Of a DNA stretch of 24,639 nt, positions 17,539 to 24,639 are shown piece by piece. Positions within the stretch are counted from its first letter, which is position 1; every line of letters starts with the position of its first letter. This DNA is from a bacterium (lineage in GTDB: Bacteria > AUK180), in contig JAGGYO010000206.1 of assembly GCA_021162505.1 (NCBI GenBank), positions 1-24,639 on the forward strand, written 5' to 3'. A program made the translations under genes and the position numbers. The notes beneath the pieces were generated by a model. The model was not told where the DNA came from. It did not search any database and saw only the letters and a list, made by a program, of their open reading frames with translations.

Positions 17539-18204
17539 TTATTTGTCTTTTTTATCAGCTTTGCCGCCTTCTTCTGTCTCAGTTCCGTCTTCTTCTCCTT
17601 CTTCTCCTTCTTCTCCTTCTTCTCCCTCAACCTCTTCAGTGGGCTCGGCAGCTTTTGCTTTTGCAGGTAATCCGATAAGAACTACGGTTTCATCCAAAGA
17701 ATTCAAAACTTCAAATTTATTGTCTATGTTAAGATCTTTAACCTTAGCATATTCCTCTAAGTTCAAATCAGTAATATCAACTACAAAATGTTCAGGTATC
17801 TCTTTCGGCAGACATTTGATACGAAGGTCTTTTAAATATTGCGAAACAAGACCACCTTGACTAATTCCAATGGCTTCTCCGGTTAAAATAATAGGTATAT
17901 TGACCTCGATCTTTTGCCCTCTTTGAATAGCATAGAAATCAATATGAATGACTCTCTTTTTATAGGTATCGAACTTTACTTTTTTTATGATGGTTTCCGT
18001 AGATTTCCCGTCAATAACAAGTTCGTAGAGCCTACTTTCATATTCAGCCGTGTTTATCACCCTATTCAGACTGATTTCGTCAAGTAAAATGGGTGTTGAA
18101 TCAAATTCTTTCCCATAAATAACCCCAGGTATTTTACCCTCTTTTCTTAGATTATTGACTTTTTTCCCTTTTAAATCTCTCTTTTTTGCTTCAATTTTCT
18201 TCAT
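17539..18204 (-). CDS. rplY: 50S ribosomal protein L25/CTC family
   Basis: 5S rRNA-binding protein of the long CTC/TL5 type, 221 residues. The N-terminal L25 domain (about 1-92) includes RKEGKIPGVIYGKEF and FDTYKKRVIHIDFYAI. The TL5-like beta domain (about 95-180) includes KIEVNIPIILTGEA and LPKEIPEHFVVDI. The end is a long acidic tail with four consecutive GEE units, encoded by a short 9-nt tandem repeat, closing with a Lys/Asp-rich end. AGGAG precedes the ATG. It abuts pth without a gap. Confidence 0.96.
   Translation of the reverse strand: MKKIEAKKRDLKGKKVNNLRKEGKIPGVIYGKEFDSTPILLDEISLNRVINTAEYESRLYELVIDGKSTETIIKKVKFDTYKKRVIHIDFYAIQRGQKIEVNIPIILTGEAIGISQGGLVSQYLKDLRIKCLPKEIPEHFVVDITDLNLEEYAKVKDLNIDNKFEVLNSLDETVVLIGLPAKAKAAEPTEEVEGEEGEEGEEGEEDGTETEEGGKADKKDK
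17590..17626 (-). repeat. 9-nt tandem repeat coding GEE units in the rplY tail
   Basis: On the plus strand, TTCTTCTCC-type units repeat about four times, which read as Gly-Glu-Glu on the coding strand. The array is in frame and adds acidic residues to the disordered L25 tail, so gain or loss of units would not shift the frame. Confidence 0.75.
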
Positions 18205-18217
18205 TTCCTACTCCTTT

Positions 18218-19153
18218 CTAAATAAACAAACTACTTATGGATTCATTGCTATGTATCCTAGATATTGCCTCTCCAAATATAGGCGCAACATCCAATATTT
18301 TTAATTTCTTGATCTGTTCTCTCTGAAAGATAGTATTGGAAACAACGATCTCCGAAATGGGGGATCGTTCCAACCTTTCTAATGCTTTATTAGAGAAAAC
18401 ACCATGTACGGAAAGATATTTAACATCAATAGCCCCGTTTGCAAGAAGAGCTTTTGCAGCATTTATTGCAGTACCGCCCGTATCCAAAATATCATCAAAG
18501 ATCATGAGCCGTTTATTTTTAACTTTACCAATAATATTCATCACCACACTTTTATTGGCTGCATAACGGCGTTTATCAATGATGGCAATGTCTTTTCCCA
18601 TGCGTTGAGCAATGGCTCTTGTTCGAGCGACACCACCGACATCAGGAGAAACGAAAAGATCATAATCCTGCTTTTTCAGATATTCATTAATGAAAATAGG
18701 GGCAGCGTAAAGATGATCGAGAGGAATATCAAAGAATCCCTGTATTTGATCAACATGGAGGTCCATTGTGAGTACCCTATTAGCTCCCGCTTCAGTAATG
18801 AGATTGGCTACAAGTTTTGATGTTATGGGAACTCTTGGTTTATCTTTTCTATCCTGCCTGGCATAACCGTAATATGGAATAACCGCGGTTATTCTACCAG
18901 CCGACGCTCTTTTTAAAGCATCGATCATGATAAGAAGTTCCATGATATTTTCATTTGCCGGAGTTGATGTGGATTGGATAACAAAACAGTCGCTTCCTCT
19001 AATAAAATTAGGGATCTGTACAAATGTTTCACTATCAGAAAAACGCCTGATTTCCATGTCCGTAAGCTCCATATTCAAATACTTTGCAATATGTTCTGCC
19101 AAAACTCGATTGGATAACCCGCTAAAAATCTTTAATTGTGTGTCATTATACAT
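18218..19153 (-). CDS. prs: Ribose-phosphate pyrophosphokinase (PRPP synthetase)
   Basis: Makes PRPP from ribose-5-phosphate and ATP for nucleotide, histidine and tryptophan synthesis, 311 residues, typical class I length. Motifs are LKIFSGLSNRVLAEHIAKYL, the flexible-loop region PYYGYARQDRK, DLHVDQIQGFF, and the PRPP-binding loop DDILDTGGT (220-228). AAGGTGG upstream of the ATG serves as Shine-Dalgarno. It overlaps the glmU-like gene by 8 nt and precedes rplY by 13 nt; a glmU-prs-rplY-pth order is widespread in bacteria. Confidence 0.97.
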   Translation of the reverse strand: MYNDTQLKIFSGLSNRVLAEHIAKYLNMELTDMEIRRFSDSETFVQIPNFIRGSDCFVIQSTSTPANENIMELLIMIDALKRASAGRITAVIPYYGYARQDRKDKPRVPITSKLVANLITEAGANRVLTMDLHVDQIQGFFDIPLDHLYAAPIFINEYLKKQDYDLFVSPDVGGVARTRAIAQRMGKDIAIIDKRRYAANKSVVMNIIGKVKNKRLMIFDDILDTGGTAINAAKALLANGAIDVKYLSVHGVFSNKALERLERSPISEIVVSNTIFQREQIKKLKILDVAPIFGEAISRIHSNESISSLFI

Positions 19154-19862
19154 ATTTTTCCACCTTTTTGAGTTGATCCTTTGTATTTATACCCAGCAAC
19201 TCTTCACTTTTTTCAACTATATATCCGCAAACTTTCTGCTCGTCATTATGTAGAATTGACACTATATCCGTCAAATAATACTCCTTTTGAGCATTGTCAT
19301 TGGTTATTTTTATAAGGTCTTCTTGCAAAACAGCTCCGGAAGTATAAAAAAGTCCTCCGTTCACCGTTTTTACGAGTTTCTCTTTCTCGGTAGCATCTTT
19401 TTCTTCAACGATCTTTTCTATGACCGAATCTTTCATAATAATCCTTCCATATCCGAAGGGATCGTCTAATTTAAGAATTCCAACCGTCATTTTGCAATCG
19501 TTGTTTTTACCAAAACCATACATTTTTTCCAAGGTATTCTTTTCTAATAGAGGAACATCACCATTGAGGATAAAAATATCATCATCACTTTTTACAAATG
19601 TCAGAGCGCTCTTAACAGCGTGTCCTGTTCCCAATTGTTTTTCTTGATAAGCAAACATTATATCCTTAAAATGGGAATTTACTTCTTTTTTTACGGAATC
19701 AGCCTGAAAACCGACCACTACAATGATCTTATCAAAAAATTCATGAACATTTTTTAGAAGGATACTTATAATGGGTTTACCTTTAATGGGGAAAAGTACC
19801 TTAGGGAATTTTCCGCCCATTCTTTTACCTAATCCTGCTGCTAAAATAATACCTTTTTTCAT
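19146..19862 (-). CDS. glmU: GlmU-type UDP-GlcNAc pyrophosphorylase, uridylyltransferase domain only
   Basis: Predicted to form UDP-GlcNAc from GlcNAc-1-P and UTP, feeding MurA. At 238 residues it corresponds only to the N-terminal half of bifunctional GlmU. Motifs are the loop LAAGLGKRM, KVLFPIKGKP, EKQLGTGHAVKSAL, NGDVPLL, PFGYGRI, the acidic EEKDAT segment, VNGGLFYT and AQKEYYLTDIV. The left-handed beta-helix acetyltransferase domain is absent: the gene stops cleanly and overlaps prs by 8 nt. The frame extends upstream through the tRNA-Gln gene, but those residues are tRNA read as protein, so the start is the ATG at 19862. This ATG overlaps the ispE stop as ATGA, without a Shine-Dalgarno. 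Specificity for a related sugar phosphate cannot be excluded. Confidence 0.88.
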   Translation of the reverse strand: MKKGIILAAGLGKRMGGKFPKVLFPIKGKPIISILLKNVHEFFDKIIVVVGFQADSVKKEVNSHFKDIMFAYQEKQLGTGHAVKSALTFVKSDDDIFILNGDVPLLEKNTLEKMYGFGKNNDCKMTVGILKLDDPFGYGRIIMKDSVIEKIVEEKDATEKEKLVKTVNGGLFYTSGAVLQEDLIKITNDNAQKEYYLTDIVSILHNDEQKVCGYIVEKSEELLGINTKDQLKKVEKYV

Positions 19863-20776
19863 ATAATATAAGTGGCTGGGGTGGAAGGATTCGAACCTCC
19901 GAATGGCGGCTCCAAAAGCCGCTGCCTTACCGCTTGGCGACACCCCAGTAAGTTCGTCTTAATAGTGTTAGAAGGGATTTTTGTCCCGCCCTTGGGAATG
20001 AAGATCAATACCGCCCCGCTTCCTGTTAAAAAGCTGATCTTGCTATTTTTTTTAATCTCTTGGTAACCCTCTTCAATTTCTTGGAATATTTTGAAAAAGG
20101 GTTGTTCCAAATCATTAAAAACAATACCTTTTAAGTCAGTTAAAGAACAATTCTTAATAAGTTTTAGTATTTTACTAATTTTTTCACTTTTTGTCAAATT
20201 ATTTCTACTATTTTTTCTAATATCATCAAGTGTTTTATAAATGATTTTTGTATTGGAATGGCTCTTAGGATGGTAAAGATAAATCGTTTCGTTGGAACAA
20301 ATATCCATTGGAGTGATCCTATTTTGAATTCCTTGAATGCGTGCTCCGTTTTCCTTTAATAGAAAGAAGGGTATATCCTTACCAATTTCATGTGCAAATC
20401 TAAGCATTGATACGAAGTTGTGAAATGGGTGGAAGAGATCCTGTATTAAAAGAATAAATGTAGCTGCATTGCTTGATCCTCCTCCTAATCCTCCTCCCAC
20501 AGGTATCATTTTCTTGATTTTAATGTGGAATGCCGATATTTTTTTGATCTTATTTATTTCCTTGAAGACCTTAAATAATATATTACTCTCATCGGTGGGT
20601 ATTTCATAAGTCCCGGTGTTCTTTATATAAAAATCGTTTGCTTTTGTGAATTTCAAGGTATCATGAAGTGCGATCTTTAGAAAAAGAGAATCAATTTCAT
20701 GAAATTCCCCTTTTTTTTGGAATACTTTTAGGTAAAGGTTGATCTTGCCATATGAATTTAAAGTCCAATTATTCAT
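19859..20776 (-). CDS. ispE: 4-diphosphocytidyl-2-C-methyl-D-erythritol kinase
   Basis: GHMP kinase of the MEP isoprenoid pathway, 305 residues as an open frame. GKINLYLKV contains catalytic K11, the ATP loop PVGGGLGGGSSNAA spans 92-105, GKDIPFFL holds catalytic D134, and LTGSGAVLIF is the C-terminal GHMP motif. Residues from 277 on are encoded by tRNA-Gln sequence (for example GGSNPSTPA), so the enzyme's own sequence ends around residue 276. No stop codon occurs before or within the tRNA; the TGA follows it and overlaps the glmU ATG. Only about 24 residues separate the GSG motif from the tRNA, shorter than usual. The ATG overlaps the end of murA by 8 nt with no Shine-Dalgarno. Confidence 0.93.
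   Translation of the reverse strand: MNNWTLNSYGKINLYLKVFQKKGEFHEIDSLFLKIALHDTLKFTKANDFYIKNTGTYEIPTDESNILFKVFKEINKIKKISAFHIKIKKMIPVGGGLGGGSSNAATFILLIQDLFHPFHNFVSMLRFAHEIGKDIPFFLLKENGARIQGIQNRITPMDICSNETIYLYHPKSHSNTKIIYKTLDDIRKNSRNNLTKSEKISKILKLIKNCSLTDLKGIVFNDLEQPFFKIFQEIEEGYQEIKKNSKISFLTGSGAVLIFIPKGGTKIPSNTIKTNLLGCRQAVRQRLLEPPFGGSNPSTPATYII
19873..19947 (-). tRNA. tRNA-Gln (anticodon TTG), CCA encoded
   Basis: 75-nt cloverleaf on the minus strand. The acceptor stem is TGGGGTG paired with CACCCCA, then discriminator G and an encoded CCA (19873-19875). The D arm is of the CGCCAAGCGGTAAGGC type. The anticodon stem GCGGC/GCCGC encloses TTTTGGA, placing TTG as anticodon (reads CAA). The T arm contains GGTTCGAATCC. 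The TGGGG start is typical of tRNA-Gln. The whole gene lies inside the ispE reading frame on the same strand and ends 10 nt before the glmU ATG. Confidence 0.96.
19959..19987 (-). promoter_or_regulatory. Possible internal promoter for tRNA-Gln
   Basis: Minus strand: GGGACA (19987-19982), 17-bp spacer, TATTAA (19964-19959). The -10 ends 11 nt before the mature tRNA 5' end. GGGACA matches the -35 consensus at four of six bases and TATTAA matches TATAAT at four or five. It lies within ispE codons, so chance AT-richness could produce it. Confidence 0.25.
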
Positions 20777-22025
20777 TTGATCTATTGATGCGTGCGCCTA
20801 AAGTGCTTAATCTTTCTTCTATCTTTTCATAACCTCGGTCAATATGGTATATTCTATTTATCCGAGTATTTCCTTGGGCAGCCAATGCACCTACTATCAA
20901 CGCAGCTCCGGCTCTTATATCAGATGCCATTATAGGTGCGCCGACCAATTGTTCTTTTCCGTGGATAATAATGGTATTCCCGTCTTTCTTAATTTCTGCG
21001 CCCATCCTTTCCAGTTCGGGAACCCACATAAATCTATTTTCGAATATAGTCTCATCAATGATGCCTACACCATGATTCAATGTCAATAATGCTCCCATAG
21101 GGGGTTGTAGATCTGTCGGGAATCCCGGATAGGGTAATGTTTTAATATTAATGTCCCCATTTAGTTCATTATATTCAAAATGGTAGATACCATCATCAGA
21201 AAGATATACCTTTGCCCCAAGCCCATTTAATTTTTCTCTTATAGATGAGATATAATCGGCATTGTTCCATTCCAATTCCACTTTACCCTTAGTGGCAATT
21301 GCCATCATTCCAAATGTTCCGAGCTCGATCCTGTCGGGGATAATGGAATAGGAACTATTTTTCTTTAAAGATGTAACACCTTTGATATGAATAGAATAAT
21401 TATCAAAAGAGATATTAGCACCTATTTTAATAAGAAAATTTATCAGATCAAATATTTCCGGTTCTTTGGCATAGTTTGACACTATCGTTTTGCCCTGAGC
21501 CAATACAGCCGCTATGATAAGATTCGCTGTTGCACCAACAGAAGGAAAGTCAAGATCAATTTCTCCACCCTTTAAGCTTTTTGTATTTCCAATGACATTT
21601 CCTTTTTCAATATGAAAATCAACATCCAGCTTTTTAAATCCCTTTAAATGGAGATCGATGGGTCTGACACCCAAAGAACATCCACCGGGAAAGGCAACAT
21701 TGCACCTCCCATATCTTGCCAATAGAGGCGCCATAACATAAATAGATGCTCTCATTGTTTTAACTAATTCATAGGGTGCTTTGAAATTTGTAATAGTATC
21801 CGCTTCAATGATAACGGTGTGTTCTTTTGTTTCCACTTTAACTCCCAAGCTTTGCAATAGGGTTATCATGGTCTTAGTATCTTTTAATATGGGAATATTA
21901 TGTATTGTTGTTTTTCCATTAACCAAAAGTGCGGCAGCCATTATTGGAAGCGCTGCGTTCTTAGCTCCATTTATCTTTATTCTACCATTTAAGGGTTTAT
22001 TCCCCTCTATTAAAAAATGATCCAT
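20769..22025 (-). CDS. murA: UDP-N-acetylglucosamine 1-carboxyvinyltransferase MurA
   Basis: First committed step of peptidoglycan synthesis: transfers enolpyruvate from PEP to UDP-GlcNAc, 418 residues, standard length. Visible signatures are K22-N23 in NGAKNAALPI, the catalytic loop GGCSLGVRPIDLHL with C116 (the fosfomycin-target Cys), FPTDLQPP and ENRFMWVPEL. Having Cys rather than Asp in the loop predicts fosfomycin sensitivity of the enzyme. AAAGGAA stands before the ATG. The start overlaps the prmC stop by one base (TAATG), and the 3' end overlaps ispE by 8 nt. Confidence 0.97.
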   Translation of the reverse strand: MDHFLIEGNKPLNGRIKINGAKNAALPIMAAALLVNGKTTIHNIPILKDTKTMITLLQSLGVKVETKEHTVIIEADTITNFKAPYELVKTMRASIYVMAPLLARYGRCNVAFPGGCSLGVRPIDLHLKGFKKLDVDFHIEKGNVIGNTKSLKGGEIDLDFPSVGATANLIIAAVLAQGKTIVSNYAKEPEIFDLINFLIKIGANISFDNYSIHIKGVTSLKKNSSYSIIPDRIELGTFGMMAIATKGKVELEWNNADYISSIREKLNGLGAKVYLSDDGIYHFEYNELNGDINIKTLPYPGFPTDLQPPMGALLTLNHGVGIIDETIFENRFMWVPELERMGAEIKKDGNTIIIHGKEQLVGAPIMASDIRAGAALIVGALAAQGNTRINRIYHIDRGYEKIEERLSTLGARINRSNE

Positions 22026-22894
22026 TAATTCCTTTTTTCAGCTATTAGTACTCTCGGTGTTCCACTGAGGTCATTGTTGAAATCAATTGAAAAATACTTT
22101 TTAGCAAAAGATTGTACAGTTTCTTTTTGTCCGTCCCATATTTCCAAGAACAAAGCTCCATTATATCTTAAAAGCCCGTTAGCTACAAGCAGTATTTTCT
22201 TAATTATTTCCAACCCGTCTTCTCCTCCGTCTAACGCAGCTCTCGGCTCATATTCGGATATTTCCGGCATTAGATCTTTGATCTGCTCGGTTGGAATATA
22301 TGGAGGATTTGAAGTAATAATGTCAACATGTCCGACTTTTTCTTTCAGTTTTGCATAATCATCATAAATGGACATCTGGATAAATTTGATCCTGCCTTCC
22401 AAACCGTTTTCCCGTGCATTGTATTTTGCGATTTCCAGTGCTTCTGCACTATTATCCATAGCATATATGTCAACCATGCTCGAACTTTTTGCAATGGAAA
22501 TGGGTATATTTCCGCTTCCTGTCCCGATATCAAGAACAGATATTTTTTTCTCAAAACAATTAACGATACGGTCTATAACACCTTCCACTAATACTTCGGT
22601 TTCGGGTCTGGGAATAAGGACATTCTCATTGACCTTGAATTTAAATCCATAAAAATCGGATGAACCGAGAATATACTGTAAAGGTTTCCTTTTGGATCTT
22701 TCTCCCAATAATTGTTTATACTCTTCTTCTTTTTCTTGGGGAATAAATCCTTTGATATCCGTATAGAGTTTTAATCTGGTCTTCTTCAGTACATAAGATA
22801 ATAATATCTCCGCTTCGTATTTTGCAGAAGTTATTCCAGCTTCGCTTAATTTTGCCTCACCATAATGAATTAATGATAAAATTTTATTTTCCAT
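22025..22894 (-). CDS. prmC: Release factor glutamine methyltransferase PrmC
   Basis: N5-methylates the Gln of the GGQ motif in release factors, 289 residues. The helical N-terminal substrate-binding domain ends with LQYILGSSDFYGFKF and LIPRPETEVLVE. The Rossmann-type SAM domain has DIGTGSGNIPISIA and the catalytic NPPY at 196-199. It directly follows its substrate gene prfA with an 11-nt overlap, a widespread arrangement. It is followed by murA with a one-base overlap. Confidence 0.97.
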   Translation of the reverse strand: MENKILSLIHYGEAKLSEAGITSAKYEAEILLSYVLKKTRLKLYTDIKGFIPQEKEEEYKQLLGERSKRKPLQYILGSSDFYGFKFKVNENVLIPRPETEVLVEGVIDRIVNCFEKKISVLDIGTGSGNIPISIAKSSSMVDIYAMDNSAEALEIAKYNARENGLEGRIKFIQMSIYDDYAKLKEKVGHVDIITSNPPYIPTEQIKDLMPEISEYEPRAALDGGEDGLEIIKKILLVANGLLRYNGALFLEIWDGQKETVQSFAKKYFSIDFNNDLSGTPRVLIAEKRN

Positions 22895-23966
22895 CTTTAT
22901 TATACATCTCCAATTTTTTTAAATTATCCTCAAAGATAAGTTTTTCAATGAGTTCATCCAATTCCCCACTCAAAAAACCTTCCAAATTATATAAAGAGAA
23001 CTTGATCCTGTGATCGGTTATTCTATTTTGCGGATAATTATAGGTGCGGATCTTTTCGGATCTATCCCCGCTCCCTATCATTAAACGCCTTTTAGAATGT
23101 ATCCTTGCTTCTTCTTCTTGTTTTTTCTTATCATATAGGCGCGATCTTAGTATTGTCATTGCCCTTGCTTTATTTTGAATTTGAGACCGCTCATCTTGAC
23201 ATGTTACTACAATATTAGTAGGGATATGTGTTATCCTAACTGCAGAATCGGTAGTATTTACGCCTTGCCCGCCCGGACCGGATGATCTGAAAATATCAAT
23301 TCTCAATTCTTCAGGTTTGATCTGAAGTTCGACATCCTTAACTTCCGGAAATACGGCAATGGTTACTGCTGATGTATGCAATCGTCCCTGTGATTCGGTT
23401 TGGGGTATCCTTTGAACTCTGTGGACACCGCTTTCATATTTTAAAAACTTATAAGTACTTTTCCCATTGACCTTGAAAATAACTTCCTTTACGCCGCCGA
23501 CACCTGAGCCGTTAAAATGCAGCACCTCGGTCTTCCAACCCTTGTTCTCCGAATATTTTGTATACATTCGATATAATTCTGCTGCAAAAAGGGTTGCTTC
23601 ATCACCGCCTGTGCCTGCTCGAATCTCCATAATTGCGATTCGCTCATCCTCCTCAGAGGGAGGAATGATCTCTTTCACCAAAATAATCTCGTATTTTTTA
23701 AGCTCCTCACCTAATTCTTCTAATTCACTTTTTGCCAATTCAATAAGTTCCGCTTCACTTCCATCTTCTATAATAGCATTGTCAGATTCGATCTGTTTTT
23801 TAATCTTTTCATAATTTTTATAAATAGATAGTATATTTTCTATGAATGTATAACGCTTGATCAGCTCTGTATATTTTGAACTTCCGACAATATTAGGGTC
23901 TGATACTTTTTGTTCTAATTGTTTAAATTCTTCCTGTAGATTCTTGACAACCTTTTCAAGGATCAT
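22884..23966 (-). CDS. prfA: Peptide chain release factor 1
   Basis: Terminates translation at UAA and UAG, 360 residues, standard RF1 length. The codon-reading tripeptide is PQT (188-190) in RIPQTESQGRLHTSA, fitting the RF1 PxT form rather than the RF2 SPF form. The peptidyl-hydrolysis motif GGQ is at 232-234 in SSGPGGQGVNTTDSAV. AGGA in the rpmE stop region acts as Shine-Dalgarno. The gene starts 6 nt after rpmE. Confidence 0.97.
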   Translation of the reverse strand: MILEKVVKNLQEEFKQLEQKVSDPNIVGSSKYTELIKRYTFIENILSIYKNYEKIKKQIESDNAIIEDGSEAELIELAKSELEELGEELKKYEIILVKEIIPPSEEDERIAIMEIRAGTGGDEATLFAAELYRMYTKYSENKGWKTEVLHFNGSGVGGVKEVIFKVNGKSTYKFLKYESGVHRVQRIPQTESQGRLHTSAVTIAVFPEVKDVELQIKPEELRIDIFRSSGPGGQGVNTTDSAVRITHIPTNIVVTCQDERSQIQNKARAMTILRSRLYDKKKQEEEARIHSKRRLMIGSGDRSEKIRTYNYPQNRITDHRIKFSLYNLEGFLSGELDELIEKLIFEDNLKKLEMYNKDGK

Positions 23967-23972
23967 TAATTC

Positions 23973-24173
23973 CTACTTAAGATTATATTTTTTCTTAAAT
24001 TTTTCTAACTTACCAGCTGTATCCAGAAATCTTTGTTGTCCCGTAAAGAAAGGATGGCATGCAGAACATATTTCAATATGCATCTCTTTCTTCAATGAAT
24101 GGGTTTGAAATGTATTTCCACAAGCGCAAGTTACATTACATTCAACATATTTAGGATGTATTCCTTTTTTCAT
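23973..24173 (-). CDS. rpmE: 50S ribosomal protein L31 (zinc-binding type)
   Basis: Large-subunit protein of the inter-subunit bridge, 66 residues. Four cysteines (C16, C18, C36, C39) make the zinc-binding C+ form, with the family blocks MKKGIHPKY, CACGNTFQT and CSACHPFFTGQQ. AAAGGAG precedes the ATG. It is the first gene of the long leftward run, a common place ahead of prfA. Confidence 0.97.
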   Translation of the reverse strand: MKKGIHPKYVECNVTCACGNTFQTHSLKKEMHIEICSACHPFFTGQQRFLDTAGKLEKFKKKYNLK

Positions 24174-24199
24174 CTCAAGCTCCTTTTATTTAGTTTGTT

Positions 24200-24228
24200 A
24201 TTATATCATTTTTTTATAAATGAATCAA
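24200..24228 (-). promoter_or_regulatory. Sigma70-type promoter for the rpmE run
   Basis: Minus strand: -35 TTGATT (24228-24223), exactly 17 bp, -10 TATAAT (24205-24200). Transcription would start about 7 nt further on, giving a leader of roughly 20 nt that contains the AAAGGAG of rpmE. It is the best promoter match I found and the only obvious one for the 22 downstream genes. Confidence 0.7.
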
Positions 24229-24455
24229 TATTAAAGCCACTTTTTTTTCTTGAAATCTTGCCGTCCTTTTACATCTTAGAGTTTATCTGCTTGACTGTAA
24301 CATTTATATTTATCAGTTTTTGAAATATAGATTGTTATTTTTGCTTTTATACTGGAAGAATTTTTGAATATTCCACGCATTAAAAGGAATATTTTTAAAT
24401 ACTCCTCACTTTATTTGCCTGACTCCAAACAAAGCGGCGCAATCTCATTTCTTCA
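24229..24455. other. AT-rich non-coding stretch
   Basis: I see no credible gene here; the open frames are short and lack ribosome-binding sites. An inverted repeat, AATATTCC (24367-24374) and GGAATATT (24386-24393), forms an 8-bp stem with an 11-nt loop followed by T's on the plus strand. It could be a weak terminator for rightward transcription, but no rightward gene ends here. The rest looks like spacer between the rpmE promoter and the repeats. Confidence 0.4.
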
Positions 24456-24529
24456 CCGTCATTATCGGACTTGATCCGATAATCCAGTATTTTCTTTTAC
24501 TATTCATTCTTCATTCTTCATTTTTCATT
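24456..24529. repeat. Compound direct repeat, copy 1 (palindrome plus heptamer array)
   Basis: A 74-nt unit identical to 24536-24609 (offset exactly 80 nt). It contains a perfect 9-bp palindrome, ATTATCGGA (24461-24469) and TCCGATAAT (24475-24483) around loop CTTGA, then a spacer, then TTCATTY heptamers (24503-24530, four units). The palindrome resembles, from memory, REP-like elements with core CGGACTTGATCCG seen in other bacteria. Confidence 0.9.
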
Positions 24530-24535
24530 TGTATT

Positions 24536-24639
24536 CCGTCATTATCGGACTTGATCCGATAATCCAGTATTTTCTTTTACTATTCATTCTTCATTCTTCA
24601 TTTTTCATTCTTCATTTTTCATTCTTCATTCTTCATTTG
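24536..24639. repeat. Compound direct repeat, copy 2, running off the window end
   Basis: Bases 24536-24609 repeat copy 1 exactly, including the palindrome arms (24541-24549 and 24555-24563). The heptamer array is longer here: eight TTCATTC/TTCATTT units from 24583 to 24638, reaching the window edge, so its full length is unknown. The 6 nt between the 74-nt copies (24530-24535) are unrelated to either unit apart from AT-richness. Confidence 0.9.

Noticed and set aside
18404..18820. 138-residue open frame on the plus strand
   Set aside because: It is antisense to prs, whose motifs are complete, and resembles no family.
19863..19943. Upstream extension of the glmU-like gene (27 extra residues)
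   Set aside because: Those residues are tRNA-Gln sequence read as protein. The homologous start is the ATG at 19862.
24099..24323. 74-residue plus-strand open frame over the rpmE promoter
   Set aside because: It runs antisense through rpmE and across the promoter, with low-complexity hydrophobic composition and no ribosome-binding site.
24456..24639. CRISPR array
   Set aside because: There are only two repeats, there is no unique spacer (the whole 74-nt unit is duplicated), the rest is a 7-nt microsatellite, and no cas genes are present.
1..24639. Mobile element, phage or defence island
   Set aside because: I saw no transposase, integrase, phage or restriction gene. The gene content is core housekeeping, and the tRNA-Gln shows no adjacent integrase or duplicated 3' end.

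Overview
The window is AT-rich, gene-dense chromosomal DNA from a Gram-negative (diderm) bacterium. An outer membrane is implied by an Mla-type MCE lipid-transport module (mlaE, mlaF, mlaD). MurA, a GlmU-type uridylyltransferase and an M23 peptidase indicate a peptidoglycan wall. The K+-dependent, probably Na+-coupled membrane pyrophosphatase, the endonuclease-type MutL and the gene order suggest an anaerobic or candidate-phylum lineage (FCB/WOR-3/Cloacimonadota-like, a guess only). I cannot name the organism. Almost every gene is core housekeeping, so this is chromosome rather than a mobile island.

Left end (1-2871, + strand): the tail of an unrecognised one-TM protein, a small stop-proximal hairpin, then a large NtrY-like membrane histidine kinase with an awkward start.

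Middle and right (2843-24173, - strand): an almost gapless co-directional run of 22 protein genes plus one tRNA. In transcription order it is rpmE, prfA, prmC, murA, ispE (with tRNA-Gln inside its 3' end), a glmU N-domain gene, prs, rplY, pth, hppA, rpsF, ssb, rpsR, rplI, dnaB, mlaE, mlaF, mlaD, mutL, dnaG, rpoD, M23 peptidase. Most junctions are 1-17 nt overlaps or gaps of 13 nt or less. The one larger gap (111 nt) precedes dnaG. A good sigma70-type promoter (TTGATT, 17 bp, TATAAT) sits in front of rpmE. The run combines translation (L31, RF1 and its methylase, L25, Pth, S6, S18, L9), replication and repair (SSB, DnaB, DnaG, MutL), the housekeeping sigma factor, envelope precursor synthesis (MurA, GlmU-N, IspE), PRPP and pyrophosphate metabolism, and lipid trafficking.

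Right end (24174-24639): no gene. It holds the rpmE promoter and a compound repeat: two identical 74-nt copies spaced 80 nt apart, each a perfect 9-bp palindrome followed by a TTCATTY heptamer array that runs off the window edge.

I found no mobile element, CRISPR array or defence system. The most unusual points are the tRNA-Gln nested in the ispE reading frame with an ATGA junction to glmU, the single-domain GlmU, the MCE protein with a beta-strand-rich C-terminal domain, the 59-nt rplI/dnaB overlap in a purine tract, and the kinase start.
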